A DNA stretch of 64,000 nucleotides from Salinispora mooreana (GTDB lineage Bacteria; Actinomycetota; Actinomycetes; Mycobacteriales; Micromonosporaceae): assembly GCF_000379065.1 (NCBI RefSeq), contig NZ_KB900614.1:2037149-2101148 (forward strand), written 5' to 3'. A program made the position numbers and the translations under genes. Below, in pieces: positions 31,779 to 39,383 of the stretch. The number at the start of each line of letters is the position of its first letter. Positions within the stretch are counted from its first letter, which is position 1. The notes beneath the pieces are model-generated. The model was not told the DNA's origin. It searched no databases and was given only the letters and a program-made list of their open reading frames with translations.

Positions 31779-32388
31779 TCAGGTGGCTTGTTGGTGGTCG
31801 GTGTGGAGGATGACCAGGGCTGCCGCGACGACGTCGCCGACTTTCCAGGGACAGAGGCTGATGTTGCGGACCCGGGGCGCCCCCAGAATGGTGGCCGACG
31901 ATACCCCGAAGGTTGGCGCGTCGGCGGGCACGGATTGACGGCGACGCGGATGACGAGGGGCACACCGAAGCAGCATCGATGGACGCTCATAGGTGCTATC
32001 AGCCGGAATAGCCCGAGGTATCGATCGAGGCGGGTGCGCCGCCACGAGTCGACCAACATGGACGCACCGGCTCCGCCGACGCAAACACTGTCGGCGCGGC
32101 CCTTCGGGGGTGACCAGAGGCGGCCGGCGCAGCCCTTCGGCGGCAGGCCAGGCACCGGCGGGCTGTTGGCCGGGCGGGCCCAGGTATTCCTGCGCCCCAT
32201 CCATGAGGGCAGCTCGACAGCGGGCGGCACAACACCGCCTGGTCATGGCAGGACGACGCCCGGTCGTCCGCCCGGATGCCCGCCCCCGCCCGGATGCCTC
32301 GGCGTGCCCGTTCACGGCTGAGCAGGTCGGCCAGGCACCGCACGGTCTCCTCGCGTACCGAAGGCACCGCGGTGTTCGTGGAACTCAT
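31779..32388 (-). pseudogene. Decayed IS5-type (DDE_Tnp_4/HARBI1-like) transposase
   Basis: Two ends of a transposase can be read in different frames. The N-terminal part near 32388 (MSSTNTAVPSVREETVRCLA, DLLSRERARRGIR) matches the usual 'REETV.FLADLL..ER.RRGTR' opening. The C-terminal part ending at 31779 (VRNISLCPWKVGDVVAAALV then ILHTDHQQAT) matches the usual final helix. The DDE core is missing or scrambled. The remnant spans about 610 bases, shorter than an intact gene. The match is pattern based and from memory. Confidence 0.5.
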
Positions 32389-32591
32389 GGTGACGCAGGA
32401 CCTCAATGAAATTGATCTCTGGTAGGACCACCCTCAGATCAAGGTCCTGCAACACGTCGCTGCAGCGACGTCCTGGCCGCGAAGCTTCAGGAGCAGCATG
32501 CAACGCCAGTGAGGTGAGAACTCGGGACATCGCCCGGCGACATGAACCAGCACCGGGTACAGCTAGTGAATCGCCGCCAGTGCCGCATTCG

Positions 32592-32596
32592 ATGCC
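32592..32596. repeat. Target-site duplication ATGCC, left copy
   Basis: The five bases ATGCC directly before the element's TGTCGACG end are repeated at 34809-34813 directly after its TTGACA end. Confidence 0.8.
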
Positions 32597-32663
32597 TGTC
32601 GACGACGCGCTGAGACTGACCCTCTAGCGGCGGATTGGGACTGACCCCTCCGAGGCTGGAGGG

Positions 32664-33944
32664 GTGATCGCATTGGAAGACTGGGCTGAGGTCCGTCGGT
32701 TGCATCGGGCTGAGGGTGTTCCGATCAAGGAGATTGCGCGTCGGTTGGGTTTGGCGCGTAACACGGTCCGTTCGGCGCTTCGGGCCGAGGCGCCGCCGTC
32801 GCGTGAGCGCGGCCCTCGCGGTTCGTGTGTGGATGGGGTCGAGCCGCAGGTCCGGGCGTTGCTCGCGGAGTTCCCGCGGATGCCGGCGACGGTGATCGCT
32901 GAGCGGATCGGGTGGACGAAGTCGCTGACGATCCTCAAGGACCGGGTTCGGGAGCTGCGTCCGTTGTTCGTTCCGCCGGACCCGACCGACCGAGTGGAGT
33001 ACGACCCGGGTGAGGTCGCCCAGTGTGATCTGTGGTTCCCACCTCAGCCGATCCCGGTTGGTGGCGGGGCTGAGCGGATCCTGCCGGTGCTCGCGATGAC
33101 CTGCGGGTACTCGCGGGTCACGGACGCGGTCATGATTCCCAGTCGCAAGGCCGGAGACATCCTGGCGGGGATGTGGGAGATCGTGGCCGGGTGGGGTGCC
33201 TGTCCACGGACCTTGGTCTGGGATCGGGAGGCCGCGATCGGTGGCACCGGGAAGCTCACGACGGAGGCGGCGGCGTTCGCCGGGACGATCGGGGTGCGTA
33301 TTCGCCTGGCCCCGCCCAGGGATCCGGAGTTCAAGGGGTTGGTCGAGCGGCGCAACGGGTTCTTCGAGACCTCGTTCCTGCCTGGGCGTGTGTTCACCTC
33401 GCCGTTCGACTTCAACGTCCAGATCAGCGACTGGCTCGTGCAACGCGCGAACACGCGCGTCCTGCGCGCGATCGGCTTGACGACGCCCACGGCTAGGTGG
33501 GCGGCGGACCGGGCCGCGATGGTGGCTCTGCCGCCGGTGGCGCCGGCGATCGGGCTCACGCATCGGGTGCGGCTGGGGCGGGACTACTACGTGCGTATCG
33601 ACGGCAACGACTACTCCGTGGACCCTCGGTGCATCGGCAGGTTCATCGACGTGCTCGCCACCCCCGCCCGGATGGTCGCCTCGTGCGCCGGGCAGGTCGT
33701 GGCTGATCACGACCGTGACTGGGGCCATGCCCGCACGATCACCGATCCCGAACATCAGGCCACCGCCCGGCTGCTGCGCCAGGACTTGGCTGCCCGCCGG
33801 CGGCAGGCCTCGACTCGTTCGCACGCTGATGGACACGTCGTGGCGATCCGTGCCCTGCCGGACTACGACGCCCTGTTCGGCGTGGACTTCGACCCCCGCC
33901 CCGACGTCGAGGCGGTCCAGAAAAGCGCAGCTGAGGGGAAGTAG
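32664..33944 (+). CDS. istA: IS21 transposase IstA
   Basis: The 426-residue transposase has an N-terminal helix-turn-helix (LHRAEGVPIKEIARRLGLAR, then NTVRSALRAE) and a DDE integrase core: Asp122 (VAQCDLWFPP), Asp187 (LVWDREAAIGG) and Glu228 (KGLVERRNGFFE). A beta-barrel-like C-terminal domain follows (RVRLGRDYYVRIDGNDYSVD). It acts in trans with IstB on the element ends. The stop codon TAG directly abuts the istB ATG, so the two are coupled. All catalytic residues are intact, so the element may still move. Confidence 0.95.
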   Translation: MIALEDWAEVRRLHRAEGVPIKEIARRLGLARNTVRSALRAEAPPSRERGPRGSCVDGVEPQVRALLAEFPRMPATVIAERIGWTKSLTILKDRVRELRPLFVPPDPTDRVEYDPGEVAQCDLWFPPQPIPVGGGAERILPVLAMTCGYSRVTDAVMIPSRKAGDILAGMWEIVAGWGACPRTLVWDREAAIGGTGKLTTEAAAFAGTIGVRIRLAPPRDPEFKGLVERRNGFFETSFLPGRVFTSPFDFNVQISDWLVQRANTRVLRAIGLTTPTARWAADRAAMVALPPVAPAIGLTHRVRLGRDYYVRIDGNDYSVDPRCIGRFIDVLATPARMVASCAGQVVADHDRDWGHARTITDPEHQATARLLRQDLAARRRQASTRSHADGHVVAIRALPDYDALFGVDFDPRPDVEAVQKSAAEGK

Positions 33945-34739
33945 ATGACCACGATAACGAAGACCAGACCGGCGCCGGACGGGCTGGGATCCAAGCTCGC
34001 CTACCTCACCAGAGTCCTCAAGACGCCCACGATCGGGCGGACCTGGGAGACCTTGGCCGACCAGGCCAGACAGGCGAACTGGTCGCACGAGGAGTACCTC
34101 GCCGCCGTGTTGGAACGGCAAGTCGCCGACCGCGAGTCCGCCGGCACGACGATGCGGATCCGCACCGCGCACTTCCCGGCGATCAAGACCCTGGAAGACT
34201 TCAACCTCGACCACCTGCCGAGCCTCCGCAAGGACGTGCTCGCGCACCTGGCCACGGCGACGTTCATCCCGAAGGCGGAGAACGTGATCCTGCTCGGCCC
34301 GCCCGGCCTGGGCAAGACCCACCTGGCCATCGGGCTCGGGATCAAGGCCACCCAGTCCGGCTACTCGGTCCTGTTCGACACCGCGACGAACTGGATCGAC
34401 CGCCTCGCCCGCGCCCACCACCGCGGCGCCCTGGAAGCCGAGCTGAAGAAGATCCGCCGCTACAAGCTCATCATCGTCGACGAAGTCGGCTACATCCCCT
34501 TCGACACCGACGCAGCGAACCTGTTCTTCCAACTCGTCGCATCTCGCTACGAGGCCGGCTCCATCCTCGTCACCTCGAACCTGCCGTTCGGGCGGTGGGG
34601 CGAGGTCTTCGGCGACGAAGTCGTCGCCGCCGCGATGATCGACCGCCTCGTGCACCACGCCGAGGTCCTCACCCTCGCAGGCGAGTCCTACCGCACCAGA
34701 GCCCGCCGAGAACTCCTCGCGAAGGACCGCAACAAGTAG
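33945..34739 (+). CDS. istB: IS21 AAA+ helper ATPase IstB
   Basis: The 264-residue protein shows Walker A GPPGLGKT (118-125), Walker B LIIVDEVGYIPFD (Asp179, Glu180), sensor-1-like ILVTSNLPFGRWGEVF and a C-terminal helix with ARRELLAKDRNK. IstB proteins load on target DNA, oligomerise with ATP and stimulate IstA. The gene follows istA with zero spacing (tagATG). An AAGACC... ribosome site is not evident; coupling is likely. Confidence 0.95.
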   Translation: MTTITKTRPAPDGLGSKLAYLTRVLKTPTIGRTWETLADQARQANWSHEEYLAAVLERQVADRESAGTTMRIRTAHFPAIKTLEDFNLDHLPSLRKDVLAHLATATFIPKAENVILLGPPGLGKTHLAIGLGIKATQSGYSVLFDTATNWIDRLARAHHRGALEAELKKIRRYKLIIVDEVGYIPFDTDAANLFFQLVASRYEAGSILVTSNLPFGRWGEVFGDEVVAAAMIDRLVHHAEVLTLAGESYRTRARRELLAKDRNK

Positions 34740-34808
34740 CACGAAACGACCTCCGGGGGGTCAATCCCAAAACGTCGATAGGGGGTCAGTTCCAATCCGC
34801 CGTTGACA

Positions 34809-34813
34809 ATGCC
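34809..34813. repeat. Target-site duplication ATGCC, right copy
   Basis: This is the exact copy of the left target duplication. It lies directly after the TTGACA end of the element. Confidence 0.8.
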
Positions 34814-34926
34814 AACCATCCGGGTCCGTGATGACGGTTGAATCCGGGTGCCCGAGCTTCGTCATCCAGGCGCAGTACCTCGGTGGTCTCGACTGCCTTG
34901 ACGGTGCGGGGAACGGTTGAGAACGT

Positions 34927-35363
34927 CCAACGAGTCTTCCATGAACCGCTCAACAATTGATCGGGTTGTCGGCGGCGTTCGGGATGGGTCACTCAGTCCC
35001 AGCAACGATCACGCCCGGCTGGCTCTGAAGGGGCGGGCTGCAGGTGGCCTGTGCTACCGGATCGTCGGCAGTATCGAGGCAGGTGGACCCCTCGAAGCCG
35101 CCTGCGATCGGCCGCGCCGGCTGACCAGAGCAACGCGAGGACGCAACAGACCGTATGTCCGGTCCAACTCAAGACTGCGGACCACAGGGGCGCTGAGCAG
35201 CAGCACGCAACTTGTGTCTGGACATGCCCGGCGCCTTCTGTCCAGACATAAGTTGCGGATTTCGGCAAGGAGGCGCTTGATCGGCTGCTCTATTGAAGTC
35301 GGTGCCGGACGGTCTGCCGGTAATCCGGCTGCGCTTGAGGGGGCTGGAAGGCAGCCTGATGGG
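34927..35363. other. Intergenic region with three copies of a dispersed repeat
   Basis: The 437 bases contain three copies of the repeat family described at 36690-36796. They are TGTCCGGTCC...CTGCGG (35156-35180, plus), TGTCCAGACACAAGTTGCGT (35205-35224, minus) and TGTCCAGACATAAGTTGCGG (35239-35258, plus). The last two form an inverted pair (17 of 18 bases) with a 14-base loop. No gene is supported. The downstream gene starts at 35364. Confidence 0.6.
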
Positions 35364-35849
35364 ATGTCGGATCTTGTGTGGGACAAGGTCAAGAACTTCT
35401 TCGATCCCCATCTGATGGGTGCGCTGCCGGACCTGTCCGTGCCGGGCGCCTCCGTGGCGGACTGGCAGATCTTGTTCGACCTGGTCCGGTCGAACGGATG
35501 GCGATGGGAGTACTTGGAAGGCGGCGTTCCGGGGCCGCTGCCGTCAGCGGCCGAGGTGCTGTCACGGCCGGCTGACGCGGAGACCGTTGATCTCCGTGTC
35601 TGGCCCATCCCTTCCGTTCTGGTGATCTTCCGGCCAATGTCCTCCGAGGAGATCGACTTCGATGTTGACCTCCGCGAGCTTCAAGGCCAGCAGGGCGTGG
35701 ACGTGCTGTGCGAGGTCATGTGCGCCATCGGTCGTGCGCTTGGCAAGGCGGTATTCCTGGACGCTGAGGGTGACCGAAACCATCCGGTGCTCGGCTTCAA
35801 ACCGGATCTCGACCGGGTGGTTCTGCTAGCGGACCCCAAGCGGATCTGA
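35364..35849 (+). CDS. Hypothetical protein (161 aa)
   Basis: The ATG at 35364 begins MSDLVWDKVKNFFDPHLMGA; the frame is open upstream without a site. The product is soluble, with alternating strand and helix: SVADWQILFDLVRSNGWRWE, YLEGGVPGPLPSAAEVLS, DLRVWPIPSVLVIFRPMSSE, EIDFDVDLRELQGQQGVDV, and a final DRNHPVLGFKPDLDRVVLLA strand pair. I do not recognise the family. The small acidic alpha/beta nature and the neighbouring unknown genes recall immunity genes of polymorphic-toxin systems, but no toxin is in the window. Its 3' end overlaps the convergent gene at 35826 by 24 bases. Confidence 0.7.
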   Translation: MSDLVWDKVKNFFDPHLMGALPDLSVPGASVADWQILFDLVRSNGWRWEYLEGGVPGPLPSAAEVLSRPADAETVDLRVWPIPSVLVIFRPMSSEEIDFDVDLRELQGQQGVDVLCEVMCAIGRALGKAVFLDAEGDRNHPVLGFKPDLDRVVLLADPKRI

Positions 35850-36239
35850 CGGAGGCGGGTGGGAGGCGACCCACTGCGCCTGGGTTGGCAGGTTTCCCTC
35901 CAGCAGCCGGTGCGAGATAGCCGACTTCGCTTCTGCGTCCAGGGTTTCCGGCAACTGCTCGAACGACGGTGGCCAGACATCCAGCAGGGAGAAGACTTCT
36001 TGATCACCATGAAGTTTCAGGAGCAGGGCGCAACGCCAGTGAGGCGTGAACTCAGGCCGCCGTCCGGCCTTGTGAACGACCACCGGGTGCAGATAGTGGA
36101 TCGCTGACGGTGCCGCGTTCGTGGCCAACCATCCGGCTTCGTGGTGACGGTTGAAACCGCGTGCCCGCGCCTCGTCGTCCAGGCGTAGTAGCTCGGTGGT
36201 TTCGATCGCCTTGACGGTGCGCGGAACGGTTGAAGACAT
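35826..36239 (-). CDS. Hypothetical protein (137 aa), intact paralogue of the IS-disrupted gene
   Basis: The product starts MSSTVPRTVKAIETTELLRL and continues DDEARARGFNRHHEAGWLAT, AIHYLHPVVVHKAGRRPEFT and PHWRCALLLKLHGDQEVFSL, ending near WVASHPPPSDPLGVR. There is no known domain. The conserved part between this and the broken copy at 32434-34926 covers the first ~85 residues. The motif 'R.P.F.PHWRC.LLLKL' is the best preserved. It may be a small DNA- or protein-binding accessory protein. It overlaps the convergent 35364 gene and is divergent from the 36294 gene. Confidence 0.7.
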   Translation of the reverse strand: MSSTVPRTVKAIETTELLRLDDEARARGFNRHHEAGWLATNAAPSAIHYLHPVVVHKAGRRPEFTPHWRCALLLKLHGDQEVFSLLDVWPPSFEQLPETLDAEAKSAISHRLLEGNLPTQAQWVASHPPPSDPLGVR

Positions 36240-36293
36240 CCGACGAGTCTTCCATGGTCCAGCAAAAGCTGATCAAGCTGTCCGGCGGAGCTC

Positions 36294-36620
36294 GTGACCG
36301 GTCCAGGCGTCGTGATCGCGTGCTTGGATGATCAGGTGAATGAGTGGCATGGATCTGTGCCGGCCTGGCGAGCAGGCGTGGATCTCGATGGAGTTCAGTT
36401 GGCGCTGGAGGAGCTGGACTCGTTGCTGAGCGCAGTGGCGGCGATCGGCGCGTCGATGCTGATCAAGGTTGACGGAGAGCGGACCGACGGCGTCAACCCG
36501 AAGATATTCACTGTGGTGATCTCGGGCGTTGGTGACGAGGCCGGACCGATTCGGCTCGATGGTGCTGACCTTGGTCGAGCTGTTCAGCGGGCGGTTGAGG
36601 CGTTCGATACCCGTCAGTGA
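36294..36620 (+). CDS. Hypothetical protein (108 aa)
   Basis: A GTG at 36294 follows GGAG. The product has MTGPGVVIACLDDQVNEWHG, VDLDGVQLALEELDSLLSAV, GASMLIKVDGERTDGVNPKI and FTVVISGVGDEAGPIRLDG segments: an alpha/beta protein with an acidic face, no membrane helix. The 'LIKVDGERTDGVNPKIFTVVI' pattern (here split) recalls Imm-type small immunity proteins, but I cannot assign it. It is divergent from the 137-aa gene, with a 54-base gap. Confidence 0.65.
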   Translation: MTGPGVVIACLDDQVNEWHGSVPAWRAGVDLDGVQLALEELDSLLSAVAAIGASMLIKVDGERTDGVNPKIFTVVISGVGDEAGPIRLDGADLGRAVQRAVEAFDTRQ

Positions 36621-36689
36621 GGGCGATGCCAGGGCAGCCCGTAATGGGCGACGCCTGAGCGGGCTGCGCCTTGGATGCCGAAACGACCC

Positions 36690-36796
36690 CCGCAACCTGT
36701 CTCTGGACACCGCAACGACCTCCGCAAAGTAGGTCTGGACTCCGCAACGTTTGCTTGGACCGGACACCGTATGTCCGGTCCGCTCGAAGTTGGCCA
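36690..36796. repeat. Cluster of ~20-26-bp repeats (TGTCCRG...TTGCGG type)
   Basis: In 107 bases there are four copies of one motif. Three are on the minus strand: TGTCCAGAGACAGGTTGCGG (36690-36709), TCCAGACCTACTTTGCGG (36722-36739), and TGTCCGGTCC...GTTGCGG (36742-36766). One is on the plus strand (TGTCCGGTCC at 36772, running to GTTGGCCA at 36796). The last two face each other and make a 10-bp hairpin with loop ccgta. Other copies are at 35156-35258 and 38046-38071. The arrangement resembles the multiple transposase-binding sites of Tn7-type ends. The 305 bases at 36621-36925 hold no gene. Confidence 0.65.
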
Positions 36797-36925
36797 CTGC
36801 CTATGAGGCTGATCTGGGGCGGGACAAGTCTGTCCGGAGGGCCTCGGAGACGACCGTCCGGACGAACCTGGCCAATTCCTTTCTCCGAGTCGGCGGATCT
36901 TGGATTGGCCGCTGAGGACGGCGTT

Positions 36926-37657
36926 CTATCGAAGGACGAGAAGGTCGAGTGCGTCGATGACTGGGCCGGATTCGGTTTGAGCGGCGAGGTGGAGTCGAGC
37001 CAGACCGGCGGCGTACTCATCGTCGGTGATCAGTTGTAGGGGCGTGTGTGCTTCCCGGCGTATGGTGGCCGCGACGTCGCGAAGCGACGGTGCGGTGGTC
37101 TGCGGGACCTGTTCGAGTGAGGTCGTGGTGAAGCCGGCGGTGGCGAAGGCGGCTTCGACGTCGTGCACGCTGGGGTAGGTGTTCAACACGCGGACGGCCT
37201 CGGGGAAGAATCGGAACAGCGTGATTGCGTGGTGGCGGCCACCGAATGCGGAACGGATCAGCACCGGGCCGCCGGGACGCAAAACGCGGCGCAGCTCACG
37301 TGCGGCAGCGGTCAGGTCTGGCACGTGGTGGATGACGGTGGACAGCCAGGCCGCGTCGACGCTGCTGGCGGCCAACGGGACGTTGGCAGCGTCTCCGGCC
37401 AGCACCTGAGGGTGCAGGCAGCGGGCTCGCATGGCCTCGGCCGGTTCGACGGCGATGACGTCGATGTCGTCGTACCAGTCGGTGAAGGTCTGCGCCCACG
37501 CGCCGGTGCCCGCGCCGAGGTCGAGCAGGCGGGTGCCGGGCTGAGGGTTGAGGTGGCGGGTCACCGCTTCACGCCAGCCGGCGAGCGCCTGGTCGGACAG
37601 GTGGCGGGTGGCCTCGAACGCTGCCGCGTCGTGGCTGTTGTAGGCGATGCGAGCCAT
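36926..37657 (-). CDS. Class I SAM-dependent methyltransferase
   Basis: The start at 37657 (MARIAYNSHDAAAFEATRHL) is preferred over an ATG 19 codons upstream. The 243-residue protein has motif I RLLDLGAGTGAWAQTF, motif II VIAVEPAEAMRARC, LAGDAANVPLAASSVDAAWL (post-II), the HHVPDLTAAARELRRVLRPG helix and GGPVLIRSAF. This is the UbiE/Coq5-like group of small-molecule methyltransferases. The acceptor is unknown. It lies between repeat clusters and gene fragments, which suggests mobility of this segment. Confidence 0.88.
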   Translation of the reverse strand: MARIAYNSHDAAAFEATRHLSDQALAGWREAVTRHLNPQPGTRLLDLGAGTGAWAQTFTDWYDDIDVIAVEPAEAMRARCLHPQVLAGDAANVPLAASSVDAAWLSTVIHHVPDLTAAARELRRVLRPGGPVLIRSAFGGRHHAITLFRFFPEAVRVLNTYPSVHDVEAAFATAGFTTTSLEQVPQTTAPSLRDVAATIRREAHTPLQLITDDEYAAGLARLHLAAQTESGPVIDALDLLVLR

Positions 37658-37704
37658 GTCACTGACCCAACCGCTTCCGTGCCGGCTGCGGCAAGGATGG
37701 ATGC

Positions 37705-37788
37705 TGTGATTCACATACGGCAGTTCACCTGGGCGGATTACGACGGCGTCACCGAGGTATGGAAATCGGCGGGCCGTGACGTGCTGCC
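37705..37788 (+). pseudogene. GNAT acetyltransferase, N-terminal fragment
   Basis: The frame from a GTG at 37705 (VIHIRQFTWADYDGVTEVWK then SAGRDVLP) matches the first ~28 residues of a GNAT protein. The similarity stops at 37788, where a TnsA-like fragment on the other strand begins 12 bases later. The acetyl-CoA-binding motif is absent. Confidence 0.6.
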
Positions 37789-37799
37789 TGGTTCCCCGG

Positions 37800-37979
37800 T
37801 TCCGGGAAGTGCCGCTGCCGCTTACGCGACGAGAAGACCCGCACCGGCTTACCCAGCTCGAACCGCACCTCAGCCGAGTTGATCAAGGTGGCACGAGGCT
37901 CGGCTCCGTCGGCGCCCACGTAGCCGATCTCGAACTCAGCCGTCAGCGGACCACCAGAGCCAGGCACCGCGCGAAGCAT
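37800..37979 (-). pseudogene. TnsA-like transposase endonuclease, N-terminal fragment
   Basis: From an ATG at 37979 (MLRAVPGSGGPLTAEFEIGY) the frame encodes VGADGAEPRATLINSAEVRF then ELGKPVRVFSSRKRQRHFPE. This matches the opening of the actinobacterial 'TnsA-like heteromeric transposase endonuclease subunit' (W.VRFE..PVR.FPS.KGQR.FPG). It is cut at 37800, before the catalytic part. The family comparison is from memory. The fragment lies 67 bases from a terminal-type repeat (38046-38071). Confidence 0.55.
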
Positions 37980-38045
37980 CCCGGCACCGTACCGCTGGCC
38001 ACCTTCAGCCGGACGTGGCCACGCCGTTGGCCAACTCCCCGTGGA

Positions 38046-38071
38046 CTGGCCATCTTCGGCTGGACCGGACA
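38046..38071 (-). repeat. Isolated copy of the dispersed repeat
   Basis: The minus strand reads TGTCCGGTCC, then AGCCGAAGATGGCCAG. It matches the plus-strand copy at 36772-36796 in 20 of 25 shared positions. It lies upstream of the TnsA-like fragment, where an element end would be expected. Confidence 0.5.
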
Positions 38072-38112
38072 CCATACATGGGTGATTTGTCCTAGTCAAC
38101 ATCGGCTCAGTC

Positions 38113-38134
38113 GATTAGAATGTATGTACTAATC
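38113..38134. promoter_or_regulatory. AT-rich inverted repeat upstream of the 38160 gene
   Basis: The arms GATTAG (38113-38118) and CTAATC (38129-38134) are separated by 10 bases, in the AT-richest spot of the local region. It lies 26 bases before the GTG start. It could be an operator or overlap the -10 region. Confidence 0.35.
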
Positions 38135-38159
38135 TTGCTGTTGAGCTGGGAGGATGCCC

Positions 38160-38807
38160 GTGACTGCGCCCACCCCCGTCACTCCCCTCGCCCCCTATAC
38201 CACGCTCCTTGGCTTCACCCGTTACGTCGACCGCACCGGCCCGACCAAGGCCACCTTCGTCGGCGGCCTGCGCCGGCAGCGGGCCAGCCGCTCCGGCTTC
38301 AACCCACATGGCCAGTTCGTCAAGGCCCTCAAGGCCGACATCGCCTTCCACACCAGCGGCACCCACCTCGATCGGGTGGTCGCCGCCGTCAAGCCCCGGT
38401 GGCGTCCGCTCTACCAGGCGCTGGTGCCGGGGGCGATGGCCTGGCTGCTGTCCCTCGGCGCCCCCCGGTCGGTCGACCTGGCCCAGACCCGCGACGCACT
38501 CGCCCTGCTGGGCGACCTACCTGTGAAAATCAACCCACACTTCGGAATCCGATACGCCGACGGGCGGGCCGAGGCCGTCCGCCTGCACTTCGACGAAGCT
38601 CCGCCGACCGACGAGGCAGCACTGGCCATGCTGCACCTGATGGGCCGGCAGATGGCGGCGATCCTGCCGCACGCCGAACCCGTCCTGGTCGATGTCCGAC
38701 GCGGCCGGACGCACCGCACGCCAGCGACCGCGAAACCCGCGGAGATCGAGCGCTGGCTGACCGGCGAGGCCGTCGCCTTCCAAGCACTGTGGAGCACCGC
38801 GGCCTGA
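38160..38807 (+). CDS. Hypothetical actinobacterial protein (215 aa)
   Basis: I prefer the GTG at 38160: the GGAGG at 38149-38153 is 6 bases away, while the ATG at 38154 touches it. The product contains GGLRRQRASRSGFNPHGQFV, KALKADIAFHTSGTHLDRVV, RPLYQALVPGAMAWLLSLG, PVKINPHFGIRYADGRAEAV and RLHFDEAPPTDEAALAMLHL, ending in AEIERWLTGEAVAFQALW. There are no TM segments or known motifs. The N-terminal basic patch could bind nucleic acid. Similar proteins recur in Micromonosporaceae accessory regions (recalled). The role is unknown. Confidence 0.7.
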   Translation: MTAPTPVTPLAPYTTLLGFTRYVDRTGPTKATFVGGLRRQRASRSGFNPHGQFVKALKADIAFHTSGTHLDRVVAAVKPRWRPLYQALVPGAMAWLLSLGAPRSVDLAQTRDALALLGDLPVKINPHFGIRYADGRAEAVRLHFDEAPPTDEAALAMLHLMGRQMAAILPHAEPVLVDVRRGRTHRTPATAKPAEIERWLTGEAVAFQALWSTAA

Positions 38808-38828
38808 CCGCACGGGGTGGGTGGAGGG

Positions 38829-39383
38829 TCAGTAGCCTGTCGTGTCGTCGATGCTGGATTGCGCGGTCGGCACCAGGAAGCTCCGCTCGAAGGTGAGGAC
38901 CACCTCGCCGGTGGATTTGCGGCCGATGGTGCGGCAGCTCACGATGCCCTCTCCCGGCCGGCTGGCGGAGAGCCGTTTCGCGGTCACCTCGCTCTCGGCA
39001 TACAGCGTGTCGCCCACGAAGACCGGCTGGGGAAGGTGGATCCGTTCCCAGCCAAGGTTCGCGATGGCCCGGCCACTGGTGCTGCGGGCAGTCATCCCGC
39101 CGACGATGCTCAGGGTCACCAGACTGGAGACGAGGGGCTGGCCCCACCGGCCCGCCTCGGCGTACGCGCCGTCGATGTGCAGCGGTGACGCGTTCATGCT
39201 CAACATGCTCATCAGTACGTTGTCCATCTCGGTCACGGTGCGGCCGGGCCGATGCTCGATCACCGTGCCAACGACAATCTCGTCGTAGTAGAAGCCGACC
39301 TGTTCGCGGTACCGGTTCTCGCCTACCATCCGGAAGCCGACCGGACCGGATCCGGTCGGCTTGTCAGCCTGCTCAGGCCGCAT
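38829..39383 (-). CDS. MaoC-family hydratase/dehydratase
   Basis: The ATG at 39383 overlaps the upstream synthase stop by 11 bases, so the pair is coupled; 184 residues. The hotdog-fold hydratase motif is present: VTEMDNVLMSMLSMNASPLH (catalytic Asp and His), IDGAYAEAGRWGQPLVSSLV, TLSIVGGMTARSTSGRAIAN, then GWERIHLPQPVFVGDTLYAE. This group includes mesaconyl-CoA and (R)-specific enoyl-CoA hydratases. In ketomemicin-type loci a dehydratase of this kind follows an aldolase; the aldolase is not seen here. Confidence 0.85.
   Translation of the reverse strand: MRPEQADKPTGSGPVGFRMVGENRYREQVGFYYDEIVVGTVIEHRPGRTVTEMDNVLMSMLSMNASPLHIDGAYAEAGRWGQPLVSSLVTLSIVGGMTARSTSGRAIANLGWERIHLPQPVFVGDTLYAESEVTAKRLSASRPGEGIVSCRTIGRKSTGEVVLTFERSFLVPTAQSSIDDTTGY

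Larger units (their letters stand above)
32597..34808 (+). mobile_element. IS21-family insertion sequence, 2,212 bp, intact
   Basis: The element begins TGTCGACGACG and ends CCGTTGACA, the TG...CA termini of IS21. Both ends carry related repeats: GGATTGGGACTGACCCC near the left end, and the complement of GGATTGGAACTGACCCCC and TTTTGGGATTGACCCCCC at the right. It contains istA and istB with no gap and no frameshift. The 5-bp direct duplication ATGCC shows normal transposition. It is inserted in an already decayed gene copy. Confidence 0.9.
32434..34926 (-). pseudogene. Copy of the 35826-36239 gene, disrupted by the IS21 element
   Basis: The N-terminal half (34814-34926) encodes STVPRTVKAVETTEVLRLDD and ARAPGFNRHHGPGWLA, and the C-terminal half (32434-32591) encodes YPVLVHVAGRCPEFSPHWRC, both closely matching the intact gene at 35826-36239. 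The IS sits between them with the 5-base duplication ATGCC. Removing the IS restores an alignment of equal length with the paralogue at the joint. The copy was probably already broken: the start codon is ACG (34926) instead of ATG, a TAG replaces the Tyr of AIHYLHP, and the 3' part is lost after LRGQDV. Confidence 0.85.

Noticed and set aside
35207..35256. Integron attC-like hairpin
   Set aside because: The inverted pair has no RYYYAAC/GTTRRRY core and its sequence belongs to the dispersed repeat family; no integrase is present.
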